Assembly: GCF_022808935.1 (NCBI RefSeq)
Contig: NZ_JAKZFR010000006.1
Span: 62,001 to 126,000 of the forward strand
From: Geothrix sp. SG200
GTDB taxonomy: Bacteria; Acidobacteriota; Holophagae; Holophagales; Holophagaceae
Length of the DNA: 64,000 nucleotides
Direction of reading: 5' to 3'
Made by a program: the position numbers and the translations under genes. Below, piece after piece: positions 52,208-60,515 of this stretch. Below the pieces are notes generated by a model, which was given only the letters and a program-made list of their open reading frames with translations, had not been told where the DNA came from and did not search any database. The number at the start of each line of letters is the position of its first letter. The first letter of the stretch is position 1.

Positions 52208-55200
52208 ATGTCTATGGCAGCGCAGCGGCCACCACGATCCATCAAGGGTGGGTCATCATCCTTCTCCCGGCGTTCCGTGGGGCTGTTTCTGGCCCAGGCG
52301 GTACTAGCCCTGGCCATGGCCTGCGGAGGTGGTGGCGGAACGCCCCCCCCAAACACGGCCCCCCTGATCACCACCCAACCAGCCAGCCAGACCGTGAACG
52401 CCGGCAGTGCAGCCACCTTCACGGCCGCGGCCAGCGGCACGCCTGCACCCACCTTTACCTGGCAACGCAGCAACGACGGTGGCACCAGCTGGACAGCGAT
52501 CCCCGGCGCGACCAGCGCGACCTATACCACCGCCGCCACTGTCAAGGCGGACAATGCCGCCCAGTTCCGCGCCGTGGCCACCAACAACGTTAGCCCGGAT
52601 GCCACCAGCACCGCGGCCACGCTGACCGTACGGTGGCTCGCCATCACCACCCAACCCGCCAACGCGAGTGTGACGGCCGGTGCCACGGCCACCTTCACCG
52701 TGGTGCCGGATGCCAGCCCGGTCGCTACCTATCAGTGGCAATCCAGCACGAACGGAACCACCTGGGCGAACGTGTCCAGCGGCACGGGCGCCACGAGCGC
52801 CAGTTACACGACAGCCGCCACCTCCTTGAGTGACACGGGCACACAGTATCGTTGCGCCTTGACCAACGCCGCTGGGACGCTCAACAGCAGTGGGGCCACG
52901 CTCACGGTGATCGCGGCTCCGGTCATCACCAGCTTCGTCGCAGCCAAGAGTCCCGTGACCACGGGAACCGGCACGACATTGACCGCAGTGTTCACGGGGG
53001 GAACGGGCACTGTGGACCACGGCATCGGCACCGTGACCAGCGGTGTTGCCGTGCCCACGGGCAATGTGGCGACCACAACGGTTTTCACCCTGACTGTGAC
53101 CAACGCAACGGGCACCGCCGTCACTCTGCCAGTGACCGTGACCGCGGTGGCCGCACCGACGACTCCCGTGGTCACGGCCCCGGCCAATGTGACCGCCAAC
53201 CAGGCGGGTTACACCGCGTCGGTCCCGGCTCAGGCCGGCAGCACCTATGCCTGGACCCTCACGAATGGAAGCATCACGGCCGGCGCCAGCACGACCAGCA
53301 TCACGTTCACGGCGGGGGCATCCGGGACCGCCACGCCCTCCTGTATCGTCACCAATGCCGCCGGGACGGCCTCCACGGCCGGAACCGCCACGTGCACCAT
53401 CGTGGCCGCACCGACGACCCCCGTGATCACGGCCCCGGCCAATGTGACCGCCAGCCAGACGGGCTACACCGCGTCGGTCCCGGCTCAGGCGGGCAGCACC
53501 TATGCCTGGACCCTCACGAATGGAAGCATCACGGCCGGCGCCAGCACGACCAGCATCACGTTCACGGCGGGAGCCTCAGGCAACACCATCCCGTCCTGCA
53601 TCGTCACCAATGCCGCCGGCACGGCCTCCACGGCCGGAACCGCCACGTGCGCCATCGTGGCCGCACCGACGACTCCCGTGATCACGGCCCCGGCCAATGT
53701 GACCGCCAGCCAGGCGGGCTACACCGCGTCGGTCCCGGCTCAGGCGGGCAGCACCTATGCCTGGACCATCACGAATGGAAGCATCACGGCCGGCGCCAGC
53801 ACGACCAGCATCACGTTCACGGCGGGGGCATCCGGGACCGCCACGCCCTCCTGCATCGTCACCAATGCCGCCGGGACGGCCTCCACGGCCGGAACCGCCG
53901 CCTGCACCATCGTGGCCGCACCAACGACTCCGGTGGTCACGGCCCCGGCCAATGTGACCGCCAGCCAGGCGGGTTACACCGCGTCGGTCCCGGCTCAGCC
54001 GGGCAGCACCTATGCCTGGACCATCACGAATGGAAGCATCACGGCCGGCGCCAGCACGACCAGCATCACGTTCACGGCGGGCGCATCCGGCAGCACCATC
54101 CTGTCCTGCATCGTCACCAATGCCGCCGGCACGGCCTCCATGGCCGGAACCGCCACCTGCACCATCGTGGCCGCTCCGGCCATCACCAGCTTCACCGCAA
54201 GTGGCGGCCTCAGCACCATCACCATCACCAACGGCCTTAGCACCACCCTGTCGTTCACCTTCAGTGGAGGCACGGGTTCCATCGATCAGGGCGTGGGCTC
54301 CGTCACCAGCCTCGGAACAAAGAATGTGAGCCCGACAGTCACCACGACCTATACCCTGACCGTGGACAATGGCGTGAGTACCCCCGCGACAGCCCAGGTG
54401 ACCGTGAATGTGGTGGACCCGCCCGTGATAACCAGCTTCACGGCCGCGGACTCGCTCATCGCTCCGGGCACGAGCACGACCCTGACCGGAGCTTTCACCG
54501 GTGGATCAGGCTCTGTTGACCATGGCGTCGGTGCCGTGACGACCGCGGTTGCCGAGACCACCGGCAACCTGACGACCACCACCACCTTCACCTTGACTGT
54601 GACCAACACGGCGACCACTCCCGCCACGGCCACGGCTACGGCCACCGTGACCGTGGGTAACACCCTCACCGTGAACATCACGGGGCTGGGCAGCCTGCCA
54701 GGCAATGTGGTTGTCACTGGACCCAACGGCTACACCAGCGCGGTGCTAACCGCTGCCACGCAAACGCTCTCGGGCCTGGCGGACGGCGACTACACCATCA
54801 CCCCCGCTGTGGTCACGGACCCGAGCCAACCTGGCCAGGGGCGAGGCGTCGATGGCACCGGCACGCCTGGGACCTTGGGACCCGCCAACCTGCAGCGCTA
54901 CCCTGCCGTGCTTTCGCTGACCCAGACCCTCGCCCTCGCGGGCACCAATACCGCGACCGTAGGCGTGGATTACCCCGCCCCGTACCTGACCGTCACGGTG
55001 CCTGCGGACCCGATGGTGCCGATCCTCAGCACCTCGATCGACCTGGTCCTGGTCCCGGCGGGAACCTTCACCATGGGCGAAACGGAGTCTGTTGTCGGGT
55101 CAGATCCCTCGACGCAGCCTTCACATGGCGTGACCTTGGGCAAGGCGTTCTACATCTCGAAGGCGCCCTGCACCCAGGCCCAGTGGGTGGCCATCATGAA

Positions 55201-55873
55201 CAACAACCCCGCGCATTTCACAACGGGCAATGGATTCCCGGATCCGGAGGAGCTGACTCGGCCTGTGGAAACGGTGGACTTCGACGCCATTACCACCCCC
55301 AGTACGGGCTTCCTGGACATGCTGAATTCGGCCGCGGCGTCGGTTCTGACGGGCCCGCTAGCAGGCAGTTCCTTCCGTCTGCCCACGGAAGCTGAGTACG
55401 AATACGCCTGCCGGGCCGGGAGTGGATCCACGGTGCTGAACGTCCCCGATCCCTTGAACAATAACTATTATTTCGGTTCCTATGATCCAGGTGGCGGAGA
55501 CCCGGCCGTCATCCTGCTCGTCCAGCAGTACATGTGGCATTCCGGCAACAGCAACCTGACCACTCAGCCGGTAACCAAGAAACTCCCCAACGCCTGGGGC
55601 CTGTACGACATGATCGGCAACGTGTGGGAGCTCTGCCGGGATGATTGGCATGCCGATTATTCCGTCACTGGAGCGGGCATCCCCCCGCTCCCGGTTGATG
55701 GCAGTGCCTGGCTGGATGCCACGCCGAACATCCAGCACTCGTACAAGGGCGGTTCCTGGGCTGGCACCGCGAGCGATGGCCAGTCCAAGCGACGTGGGGC
55801 CTATCCCATCAATCCAGTTCCCACTCCCGCCAATGAATACGCAGGTTTCCGCCTGGTCCTCCCGCTGCCTTGA
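52208..55873 (+). CDS. Large Ig-like repeat surface protein with C-terminal FGE-sulfatase domain
   Basis: 1221 residues. The N-terminus is a lipoprotein-like signal (VLALAMACGGGGG, weak lipobox). Ig-like modules fill residues 50-920. They include four tandem 85-residue repeats at about 318-657 (each starts APTTPVxTAPANVTAxQ) that are almost identical in DNA. The C-terminus (about 945-1221) is an FGE-sulfatase/SUMF1 domain (VPAGTFTMGE, RLPTEAEYEYACRAG, GNVWELCRDDW, YAGFRLV). It is likely an outer-surface protein, with the FGE domain as an enzyme or binding module. CAGGAG precedes the ATG by 6 bases. Confidence 0.85.
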   Translation: MSMAAQRPPRSIKGGSSSFSRRSVGLFLAQAVLALAMACGGGGGTPPPNTAPLITTQPASQTVNAGSAATFTAAASGTPAPTFTWQRSNDGGTSWTAIPGATSATYTTAATVKADNAAQFRAVATNNVSPDATSTAATLTVRWLAITTQPANASVTAGATATFTVVPDASPVATYQWQSSTNGTTWANVSSGTGATSASYTTAATSLSDTGTQYRCALTNAAGTLNSSGATLTVIAAPVITSFVAAKSPVTTGTGTTLTAVFTGGTGTVDHGIGTVTSGVAVPTGNVATTTVFTLTVTNATGTAVTLPVTVTAVAAPTTPVVTAPANVTANQAGYTASVPAQAGSTYAWTLTNGSITAGASTTSITFTAGASGTATPSCIVTNAAGTASTAGTATCTIVAAPTTPVITAPANVTASQTGYTASVPAQAGSTYAWTLTNGSITAGASTTSITFTAGASGNTIPSCIVTNAAGTASTAGTATCAIVAAPTTPVITAPANVTASQAGYTASVPAQAGSTYAWTITNGSITAGASTTSITFTAGASGTATPSCIVTNAAGTASTAGTAACTIVAAPTTPVVTAPANVTASQAGYTASVPAQPGSTYAWTITNGSITAGASTTSITFTAGASGSTILSCIVTNAAGTASMAGTATCTIVAAPAITSFTASGGLSTITITNGLSTTLSFTFSGGTGSIDQGVGSVTSLGTKNVSPTVTTTYTLTVDNGVSTPATAQVTVNVVDPPVITSFTAADSLIAPGTSTTLTGAFTGGSGSVDHGVGAVTTAVAETTGNLTTTTTFTLTVTNTATTPATATATATVTVGNTLTVNITGLGSLPGNVVVTGPNGYTSAVLTAATQTLSGLADGDYTITPAVVTDPSQPGQGRGVDGTGTPGTLGPANLQRYPAVLSLTQTLALAGTNTATVGVDYPAPYLTVTVPADPMVPILSTSIDLVLVPAGTFTMGETESVVGSDPSTQPSHGVTLGKAFYISKAPCTQAQWVAIMNNNPAHFTTGNGFPDPEELTRPVETVDFDAITTPSTGFLDMLNSAAASVLTGPLAGSSFRLPTEAEYEYACRAGSGSTVLNVPDPLNNNYYFGSYDPGGGDPAVILLVQQYMWHSGNSNLTTQPVTKKLPNAWGLYDMIGNVWELCRDDWHADYSVTGAGIPPLPVDGSAWLDATPNIQHSYKGGSWAGTASDGQSKRRGAYPINPVPTPANEYAGFRLVLPLP
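53158..54177 (+). repeat. Four tandem 255-bp repeats inside the Ig/FGE gene
   Basis: Copies of exactly 255 bases (85 codons) begin near 53158, 53413, 53668 and 53923. Only a few substitutions distinguish them (for example TLTN/TITN, QAG/QTG). Such near-identity implies recent duplication or gene conversion. Confidence 0.85.
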
Positions 55874-55886
55874 TGCCTGCCCCTCT

Positions 55887-55912
55887 GGCCCCGGCGCACT
55901 TGCGCCGGGGCC
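55887..55912 (+). terminator. Hairpin after the Ig/FGE gene
   Basis: GGCCCCGGCGC (55887-55897), loop ACTT, GCGCCGGGGCC (55902-55912): an 11-bp stem 13 bases after the stop. Confidence 0.7.
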
Positions 55913-55988
55913 GGCACAGGTCTGAGGCCTTCCTGAATGTCCGATCCCCGTTGGTTCCCGGCCTCAGTCCCTGGCCGGGGCGAGCGGG

Positions 55989-56192
55989 GATCAGGACTTT
56001 CGACTGATGTTGCGGTTCCCACCAAAGGCCGCCCACCAACTCGGGCATGTTGGGCAGCGCACCGCCACGCTCGGCCCATTCCGCCATCTGCATCCACATC
56101 TGGGCTCGGCTGTTCTTGAACCTGGGATCAATGGCGGGGCCGTGGAAGTGGATGCAGAAGGAGTTGAATCCAGCCGCCCTTATGTTCACCAC
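55989..56192 (-). pseudogene. Phage terminase large-subunit-like gene remnant
   Basis: About 68 residues on the minus strand (IRAAGFNSFCIHFHGPAIDP, then RFKNSRAQMWMQMAEWAERG and ALPNMPELVGGLWWEPQ) resemble the nuclease-domain end of phage terminase large subunits, where the RFxNxRAxMW block and the GG-x-LPxxPEL segment are characteristic. The frame then runs into unrelated sequence and no upstream part is present, so it is a decayed fragment. The family match is by pattern memory and needs a profile search. Confidence 0.5.
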
Positions 56193-56295
56193 CAGAAGCG
56201 CCTGAATGGAGGTTCCTAGCGCATCGCCGCACCCGAGGCCTTGTGGTCATGCGGTTATAAAACAACCATGGCTCAATGGTGGCGGCGTTCTTGAT

Positions 56296-56320
56296 TGGTA
56301 GCTGGGGCAGGATTTGAACC
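56296..56320 (-). repeat. Degenerate copy of the tRNA-fMet 3' end
   Basis: TGGTAGC-GGGGCAGGATTTGAACC matches the 3' acceptor/T-arm of the tRNA at 56927 apart from one changed base. No body of a tRNA follows. Confidence 0.7.
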
Positions 56321-56398
56321 GTTGCCGCCAATGAATCGCGCCTGTATCCGCTGCGACAGCTCCCGGGCTGCCTTCGCGTGGCGCTCATCGGGCGACTG

Positions 56399-56680
56399 CC
56401 ACTCGCAGGTCCAAATCCGGCCTGTCTCCGCCTTTGGCGCCGACCCATGCGATCCGGATTTGAACTGGTCCCGCTGCGCGGTCCCCGGTCCTGCTCCGGC
56501 AGGACATCTGGTCCTGCCTCCGCAATCCCACTCGCAGGCCCAAATCCTGCCCGTCTCCGCCTTTGGCGCCGACTCATGCGATCTGGATTTGAACTGGTCC
56601 CGCTGCGCAGACCCCGGTCTTGCTCCGGCAGGACATCTAGTCCTGCCTCCGCAATCCCACTCGCAGGCCCAAATCCTGCC
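56399..56680. repeat. 129-bp direct repeats (two full plus partial copies)
   Basis: CCACTCGCAGG starts copies at 56399, 56528 and 56657, each 129 bases apart; a fourth occurrence is at 56846. The units share TGGCGCCGACxCATGCGATCx, GGATTTGAACTGGTCCCGC and GGTCCTGCTCCGGCAGGACA-type segments. Each begins with CGCAGGxCCAAATCC, the T-arm of the tRNA in the opposite sense. Confidence 0.7.
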
Positions 56681-56763
56681 CTTCCGTTATAGGCGCACGC
56701 AAAGACCGGAGCACTCGGCTCCGGTCATCTGTTTGGTTGGTAGCGGGGGCAGGATTTGAACCT
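56657..56763. repeat. Upstream copy of the 106-bp tRNA-end and terminator repeat
   Basis: This segment recurs at 56846-56952, 189 bases further on, almost unchanged. It holds CCGTTATAGGCG, the GACCGGAG/CTCCGGTC hairpin (56704-56726) and a 26-base copy of the tRNA 3' end (56738-56763). Confidence 0.75.
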
Positions 56764-56892
56764 CAGTTGCCGGCGACCACTTGCGCGTGTGTCCGCTGCG
56801 ACAGCGCCGGTGCGCTGTCTTCGCGGCGCGCTCGCGGGCCGGCTGCCACTCGCAGGCCCAAATCCTGCCCTTCCGTTATAGGCGTACGCAAA

Positions 56893-56915
56893 GACCGGAG
56901 CACTCGGCTCCGGTC
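56893..56915 (-). terminator. Terminator of the tRNA-fMet gene
   Basis: Stem GACCGGAG (56893-56900) with CTCCGGTC (56908-56915), loop of 7. On the minus strand it is followed by TTTGCG. A duplicate lies at 56704-56726. Confidence 0.6.
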
Positions 56916-56926
56916 ATCTGTTCGGT

Positions 56927-57003
<77 letters not shown>

Positions 57004-57149
57004 GTAGGAACTTAGACCTACTGTTCATGCGGGTTCAGGAGGGTCATGGATTGCCGCCCTCCGATATGGTGGCCGGGAGTTGTGTCCATGTTGTGCCTTG
57101 AGGCTCTGAGTAGGGAGTGAAGGAACCCCGTCCACTGACGGAGTTCCAC

Positions 57150-58184
57150 ATGGCATCGATCCCAGGACTGAAGAAAGTTGGCCCCTATTGGCACTTCACC
57201 CTGAAGGTCAATGGGCAGCGGGCCCACGGGTCTACACGGGCAACAGACCTAGCAACAGCCAGGAAGATCCTAGAAGAGAAGAGAAGAGAGCTACTTGAAG
57301 GTCAGCATCGCATCGTTAGCAGAATGCCAACCCTTCAAGAGTTGTTTGACTCCTGGTTGATCGGCCACAAATCAGCCTTCAGTCGTGGGCATTTGGTTTC
57401 CGTTGAGTGCATTTATCGCCGCTGGATTGCCCCGCGCTTCGGCTCACGCCATCTGGATCAGATCACTTCCACTGAGGTGCTGAAACTCCGTGAGTCCCAA
57501 CTTGCAAATGGGTGCTCGCAGCGATACGCCAACAACACCATTCAGGTTCTTACAACCCTCCTGAATTACGGGATCAGGCTTCAATGCATCAAATTGCTAC
57601 CATTCAAGGTCAGCCCGCTGAGGATTCAGAGAAGACCAAGGATCACCATCCCTGCGTCACGACTGACAGAGTTCTTTGATACGGTTGATGCTCAGACTGC
57701 CAACCCGCATATTCGCGCATTGCTAAGGGTCATGGTCGGGCTAGGCCTCAGAGAGAGCGAAGCGCTTGGGATGAGGTGGGAATGGATTGACATAGAAGCG
57801 AGGGTATATACACCTGGAAAAGCTAAGGGTAAGGAGGCGCGACAGCTGCCAATTCCGAATTGGTTATTGAGCGAGCTTCAAAGACTACCCATCACAATCA
57901 GTCCTTGGATATTCCCTGCCGCTGACGGCAAGCCACACCGGCCACAATTCTGCAAAAAGGTGCTACAGCGTGTCTGTAAGGCGATGGGATTCTCTCGAAT
58001 TACAAACCATCGCCTTCGTGCCACCTTTGCAACACTTCATGCTGAGGCTGGCACGCCAATTACAGCGATTCAAGACATGTTGGGCCACAAGAATGTCTCG
58101 ACGACGATGATCTATGTAGAGACCAACCTCCTTGCGAAACGAAAAGCACAGGAAGTTCTAGAGCAAAGGCTCGGACTTGCGTGA
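57150..58184 (+). CDS. Tyrosine-type site-specific integrase
   Basis: 344 residues. The N-terminal AP2-like arm-binding domain (MASIPGLKKVGPYWHFTLKV) is followed by a SAM-like core-binding domain and the catalytic domain with R201 (LRESEALGMRW), K228 region (KGKEARQLPIP), H287-x-x-R290 (HRLRATFATLH), H313 (LGHKNVSTT) and nucleophile Y322. All catalytic positions are intact, so it may be active. Base composition is clearly lower in GC than the genes to the left. It begins 147 bases from the tRNA-fMet 5' end. GGAG lies 6 bases before the ATG; a GTG at 57117 is an alternative. Confidence 0.92.
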   Translation: MASIPGLKKVGPYWHFTLKVNGQRAHGSTRATDLATARKILEEKRRELLEGQHRIVSRMPTLQELFDSWLIGHKSAFSRGHLVSVECIYRRWIAPRFGSRHLDQITSTEVLKLRESQLANGCSQRYANNTIQVLTTLLNYGIRLQCIKLLPFKVSPLRIQRRPRITIPASRLTEFFDTVDAQTANPHIRALLRVMVGLGLRESEALGMRWEWIDIEARVYTPGKAKGKEARQLPIPNWLLSELQRLPITISPWIFPAADGKPHRPQFCKKVLQRVCKAMGFSRITNHRLRATFATLHAEAGTPITAIQDMLGHKNVSTTMIYVETNLLAKRKAQEVLEQRLGLA

Positions 58185-58461
58185 ACAAGCCCCTTCGGGT
58201 CCTCGAATATTGATATTTGGCAAACCAATGACGGGAATAACAGAACCTCGCCGGGCGTTGGGCAGTGATGTTCAGCGAGGTGGTTGTGGGGGCCTATTTT
58301 TCGCTTTTTTTCTGGTTCTTATGGTGATGACACTACCGTTGGGGGTGCATTCTTCCACCGTTCAGCCTTAGTTGCACTGATGTCCCTGAAATTATGTATA
58401 TTTCAATACTCGAAGGTGATTTATGGATGTCATCAGTTGATTCGTCAATAAGGAGCCAGGC
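58185..58461. other. 277-base gap with possible short ORF
   Basis: A 64-codon frame (58177-58371) with one hydrophobic stretch (GGLFFAFFLVLMVMTLPL) overlaps the integrase end. It lacks a ribosome site and I do not call it a gene. The rest holds the promoter of the next gene. Confidence 0.4.
58372..58400 (+). promoter_or_regulatory. Promoter of the beta-family gene
   Basis: TTGCAC (58372-58377) and TGTATA (58395-58400) with a 17-base spacer, about 60 bases before the ATG. Confidence 0.45.
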
Positions 58462-59499
58462 ATGTCTACCTTTCCATACTTCCCGATCCTTCGTTGGAAA
58501 TTGGGTGAGCAAGGCGCAGTTAAAAACCTTGTGCCTGGAGACCGAACAAGCATGTTGCCTTTGGCAGAGGTCCAGTTGCTAGAGCCAGGGGCCGCCCAAC
58601 CCAAATTGAAAGCCAGTTTAGAAAAAGCTCAGGCCGCCAGCGCGCCAATCGGCATCGATCTTTCGGCGGCGTATGATGGCCCAGTTCCCCTAGCAGAATT
58701 AGCAAAACTCACCACCGCATTTCAAAGCGAGGGATTACAGGTATGGCCAGTCGTCCAGGCCGCTGATGCTTTGCTTGGGATCACCGGATTGAGTGTATTC
58801 AATAAGCAACCGGGGTTTGTGCTTCGGATCTTTCCGAATGAAACGAATCTCCCCACCGCCCTTTCGATCTTGCAAGCCATCCGGAAGGCTTGTGGCCGGA
58901 ATACTCTGTTGTATGCAGTCATCGATCTTGACGCTATTGGCGATATTGACCTCACTGCTCTAGCGGGCATGGCCCATCCTTTCGTTAGGGACATCCAGGC
59001 AAGTGGTCTAGTGCATCAAGTCGCTGTCGCAGGAGGCTCCTTCCCTTACTCACTTGCGGGTATCCCTGTCGGCGCGGCGAATAACCTGCTCAGAAAGGAA
59101 CTGGAAGTTTGGAAACTGGTTCGGGCTCTTCCGGGCTGTTCGGGTGTGGCCTTTGGTGACTATTGCGTTACAAGCCCGAAGCCATTAGAAGATCTGAATC
59201 CTTGGGAAATGAATCCAGCTGCAGCAATCCGCTACACCTTGAAAAATCATTGGTGGTTACTACGAGGCTCTGGCATCAAGACGAAGGGAGCCGGTGGAAT
59301 GGGTCAATACAACAGCCTTTGTAAGCTCCTGGTAGCGCACGCCAACTATGGGGGAACCACCTTCAGTTTCGGAGATGGTCGATACGATCATCACGCGAAG
59401 CCTGGCAGCACTTCAGGCAATCTGATGACTTGGAGGCGGGATGCCACCAGCCATCACCTTGTCTACACTGTCCGCCAATTGCTAAGTGGCCATGTGTGA
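58462..59499 (+). CDS. Beta-family protein (sce7725-like partner of the sce7726-like nuclease)
   Basis: 345 residues. The N-terminus FPYFPILRWKLGEQGAVKNL plus later alternating strand-helix units (APIGIDLSAAY, GFVLRIFPNE, LLYAVIDLDAIGDID, HQVAVAGGSFPYS, CSGVAFGDYCVT) resemble the 'beta protein' family, a TIM-barrel-like group of unknown function found near mobile elements. Conserved-looking RYTLKNHWWLLRGSGIK and FSFGDGRYDHHAKPGS blocks at the end may form an active site. It ends convergently with the nuclease gene, overlapping by 18 bases. AGGAG lies 6 bases before the ATG. Family assignment is by recall of pattern. Confidence 0.65.
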   Translation: MSTFPYFPILRWKLGEQGAVKNLVPGDRTSMLPLAEVQLLEPGAAQPKLKASLEKAQAASAPIGIDLSAAYDGPVPLAELAKLTTAFQSEGLQVWPVVQAADALLGITGLSVFNKQPGFVLRIFPNETNLPTALSILQAIRKACGRNTLLYAVIDLDAIGDIDLTALAGMAHPFVRDIQASGLVHQVAVAGGSFPYSLAGIPVGAANNLLRKELEVWKLVRALPGCSGVAFGDYCVTSPKPLEDLNPWEMNPAAAIRYTLKNHWWLLRGSGIKTKGAGGMGQYNSLCKLLVAHANYGGTTFSFGDGRYDHHAKPGSTSGNLMTWRRDATSHHLVYTVRQLLSGHV

Positions 59500-60081
59500 T
59501 CGTGAGCGGAGTGACATTCTCGATTGAAGGGTCGCGATGACCTCGGCTCGAATCCGTTCCAGCGGGATGGCCTTGGCAATAGCCTCATAAATTGTGTGCC
59601 GGGGTGCCTTGGCCTTCACTGCTGCTCCACCCTCAGCAACCAAAAATCCGTAGGCCTCATCGCGCCAAAGCAACCCGGCCAAACTCGCCGGATCCTGTCG
59701 GTTGTGTATCATCGCGGGTCTTTGTTCAATTAGGACCACCATCCCATCCTCGCTCGGGACGGCCAAAAATATTCCCCACCATCTAGGGAGCAATGCCTCG
59801 ACCTGTGCAATGTATGCCATGGTCGTCACAATCGTGAGCGAGTCGAAAATTCTGTGGTAGGTGTGCATCTGGCGTGCGAGACGATCTAGGTTGTCGAAAT
59901 CACTTTTGATTTCGAAACCCACCAGGTGATTCGACACTAGGGCTACATCGATTCGAGCAGCCCCGTGTTCAACTCCTAGCTCCTCGACCAAGACCTCTCC
60001 ACCCTGTAGGCGAGAACGCAACTTCAGCACGAGTGCCGTTCGGATGGCCGACTCACTCAGGAGGGTAGGGGCTTGTGCCAT
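59482..60081 (-). CDS. sce7726-like PD-(D/E)XK nuclease
   Basis: 199 residues. D45, E57 and K59 (ARIDVALVSNHLVGFEIKSD) form a PD-(D/E)XK nuclease signature; an upstream Glu (E33 or E34) completes it. The following DFDNLDRLARQMHTYHRIFD is a family-type extension seen in sce7726 proteins. It would be a cytoplasmic metal-dependent DNA nuclease. It is convergent with the beta-family gene and divergent from the HTH gene, with only 29 bases between start codons. Weak ribosome site. Confidence 0.75.
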   Translation of the reverse strand: MAQAPTLLSESAIRTALVLKLRSRLQGGEVLVEELGVEHGAARIDVALVSNHLVGFEIKSDFDNLDRLARQMHTYHRIFDSLTIVTTMAYIAQVEALLPRWWGIFLAVPSEDGMVVLIEQRPAMIHNRQDPASLAGLLWRDEAYGFLVAEGGAAVKAKAPRHTIYEAIAKAIPLERIRAEVIATLQSRMSLRSRSHMAT

Positions 60082-60110
60082 GCCGCCAGTATGGCATAAG
60101 ATATTCAACT

Positions 60111-60515
60111 ATGCAAAATAGAAGGCACACCACAGATTCTCGCATCGAGGGCATTCGCCAGGCTCTCATGAGGAAAATGAAAAAAAATGAACACAGTCAG
60201 TTGGAGGTTTCACGCCTATCTGGAGTCCCGCAAAGCATCATAAGTCGTTTCCTCTCAGGCAAGACAAAAAGGATCTCAAAAAACATCGTCGAATTATGCA
60301 AATATGCGGATATTGATCCAGCCATGCTCCTTCCCCGAGGGCAGGAGGAGCGCCGACTCTCCCATGTGCTTCACAACGCCATTGGCGACAATCCAGCAGC
60401 TGCACTGATCCTCGCTCGGATCGTAGAATCCTTAACTCCACTCCTCCGCAACTGCACCCTCGATCCTTCCGTCCAACCTTCAGGAGCTGCCCATGGCCGC
60501 ACACGCGCTCGCTGA
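60111..60515 (+). CDS. Helix-turn-helix (XRE-like) regulator
   Basis: 134 residues. HTH at about residues 28-70 (QLEVSRLSGVPQSIISRFLS then GKTKRISKNIVELCKYADI). The rest (HVLHNAIGDNPAAALILARI) is helical. It is likely the repressor of the operon and, through the shared 29-base region, of the nuclease gene. It overlaps the metallopeptidase gene by 23 bases. Confidence 0.8.
   Translation: MQNRRHTTDSRIEGIRQALMRKMKKNEHSQLEVSRLSGVPQSIISRFLSGKTKRISKNIVELCKYADIDPAMLLPRGQEERRLSHVLHNAIGDNPAAALILARIVESLTPLLRNCTLDPSVQPSGAAHGRTRAR

Noticed and set aside
52208-55873. Diversity-generating retroelement target
   Set aside because: FGE/C-type-lectin-like ends can be DGR targets, but no reverse transcriptase or template repeat is visible in the window.
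58177-58371. 64-codon hydrophobic ORF after the integrase
   Set aside because: Overlaps the integrase end, has no ribosome site and no family signal.
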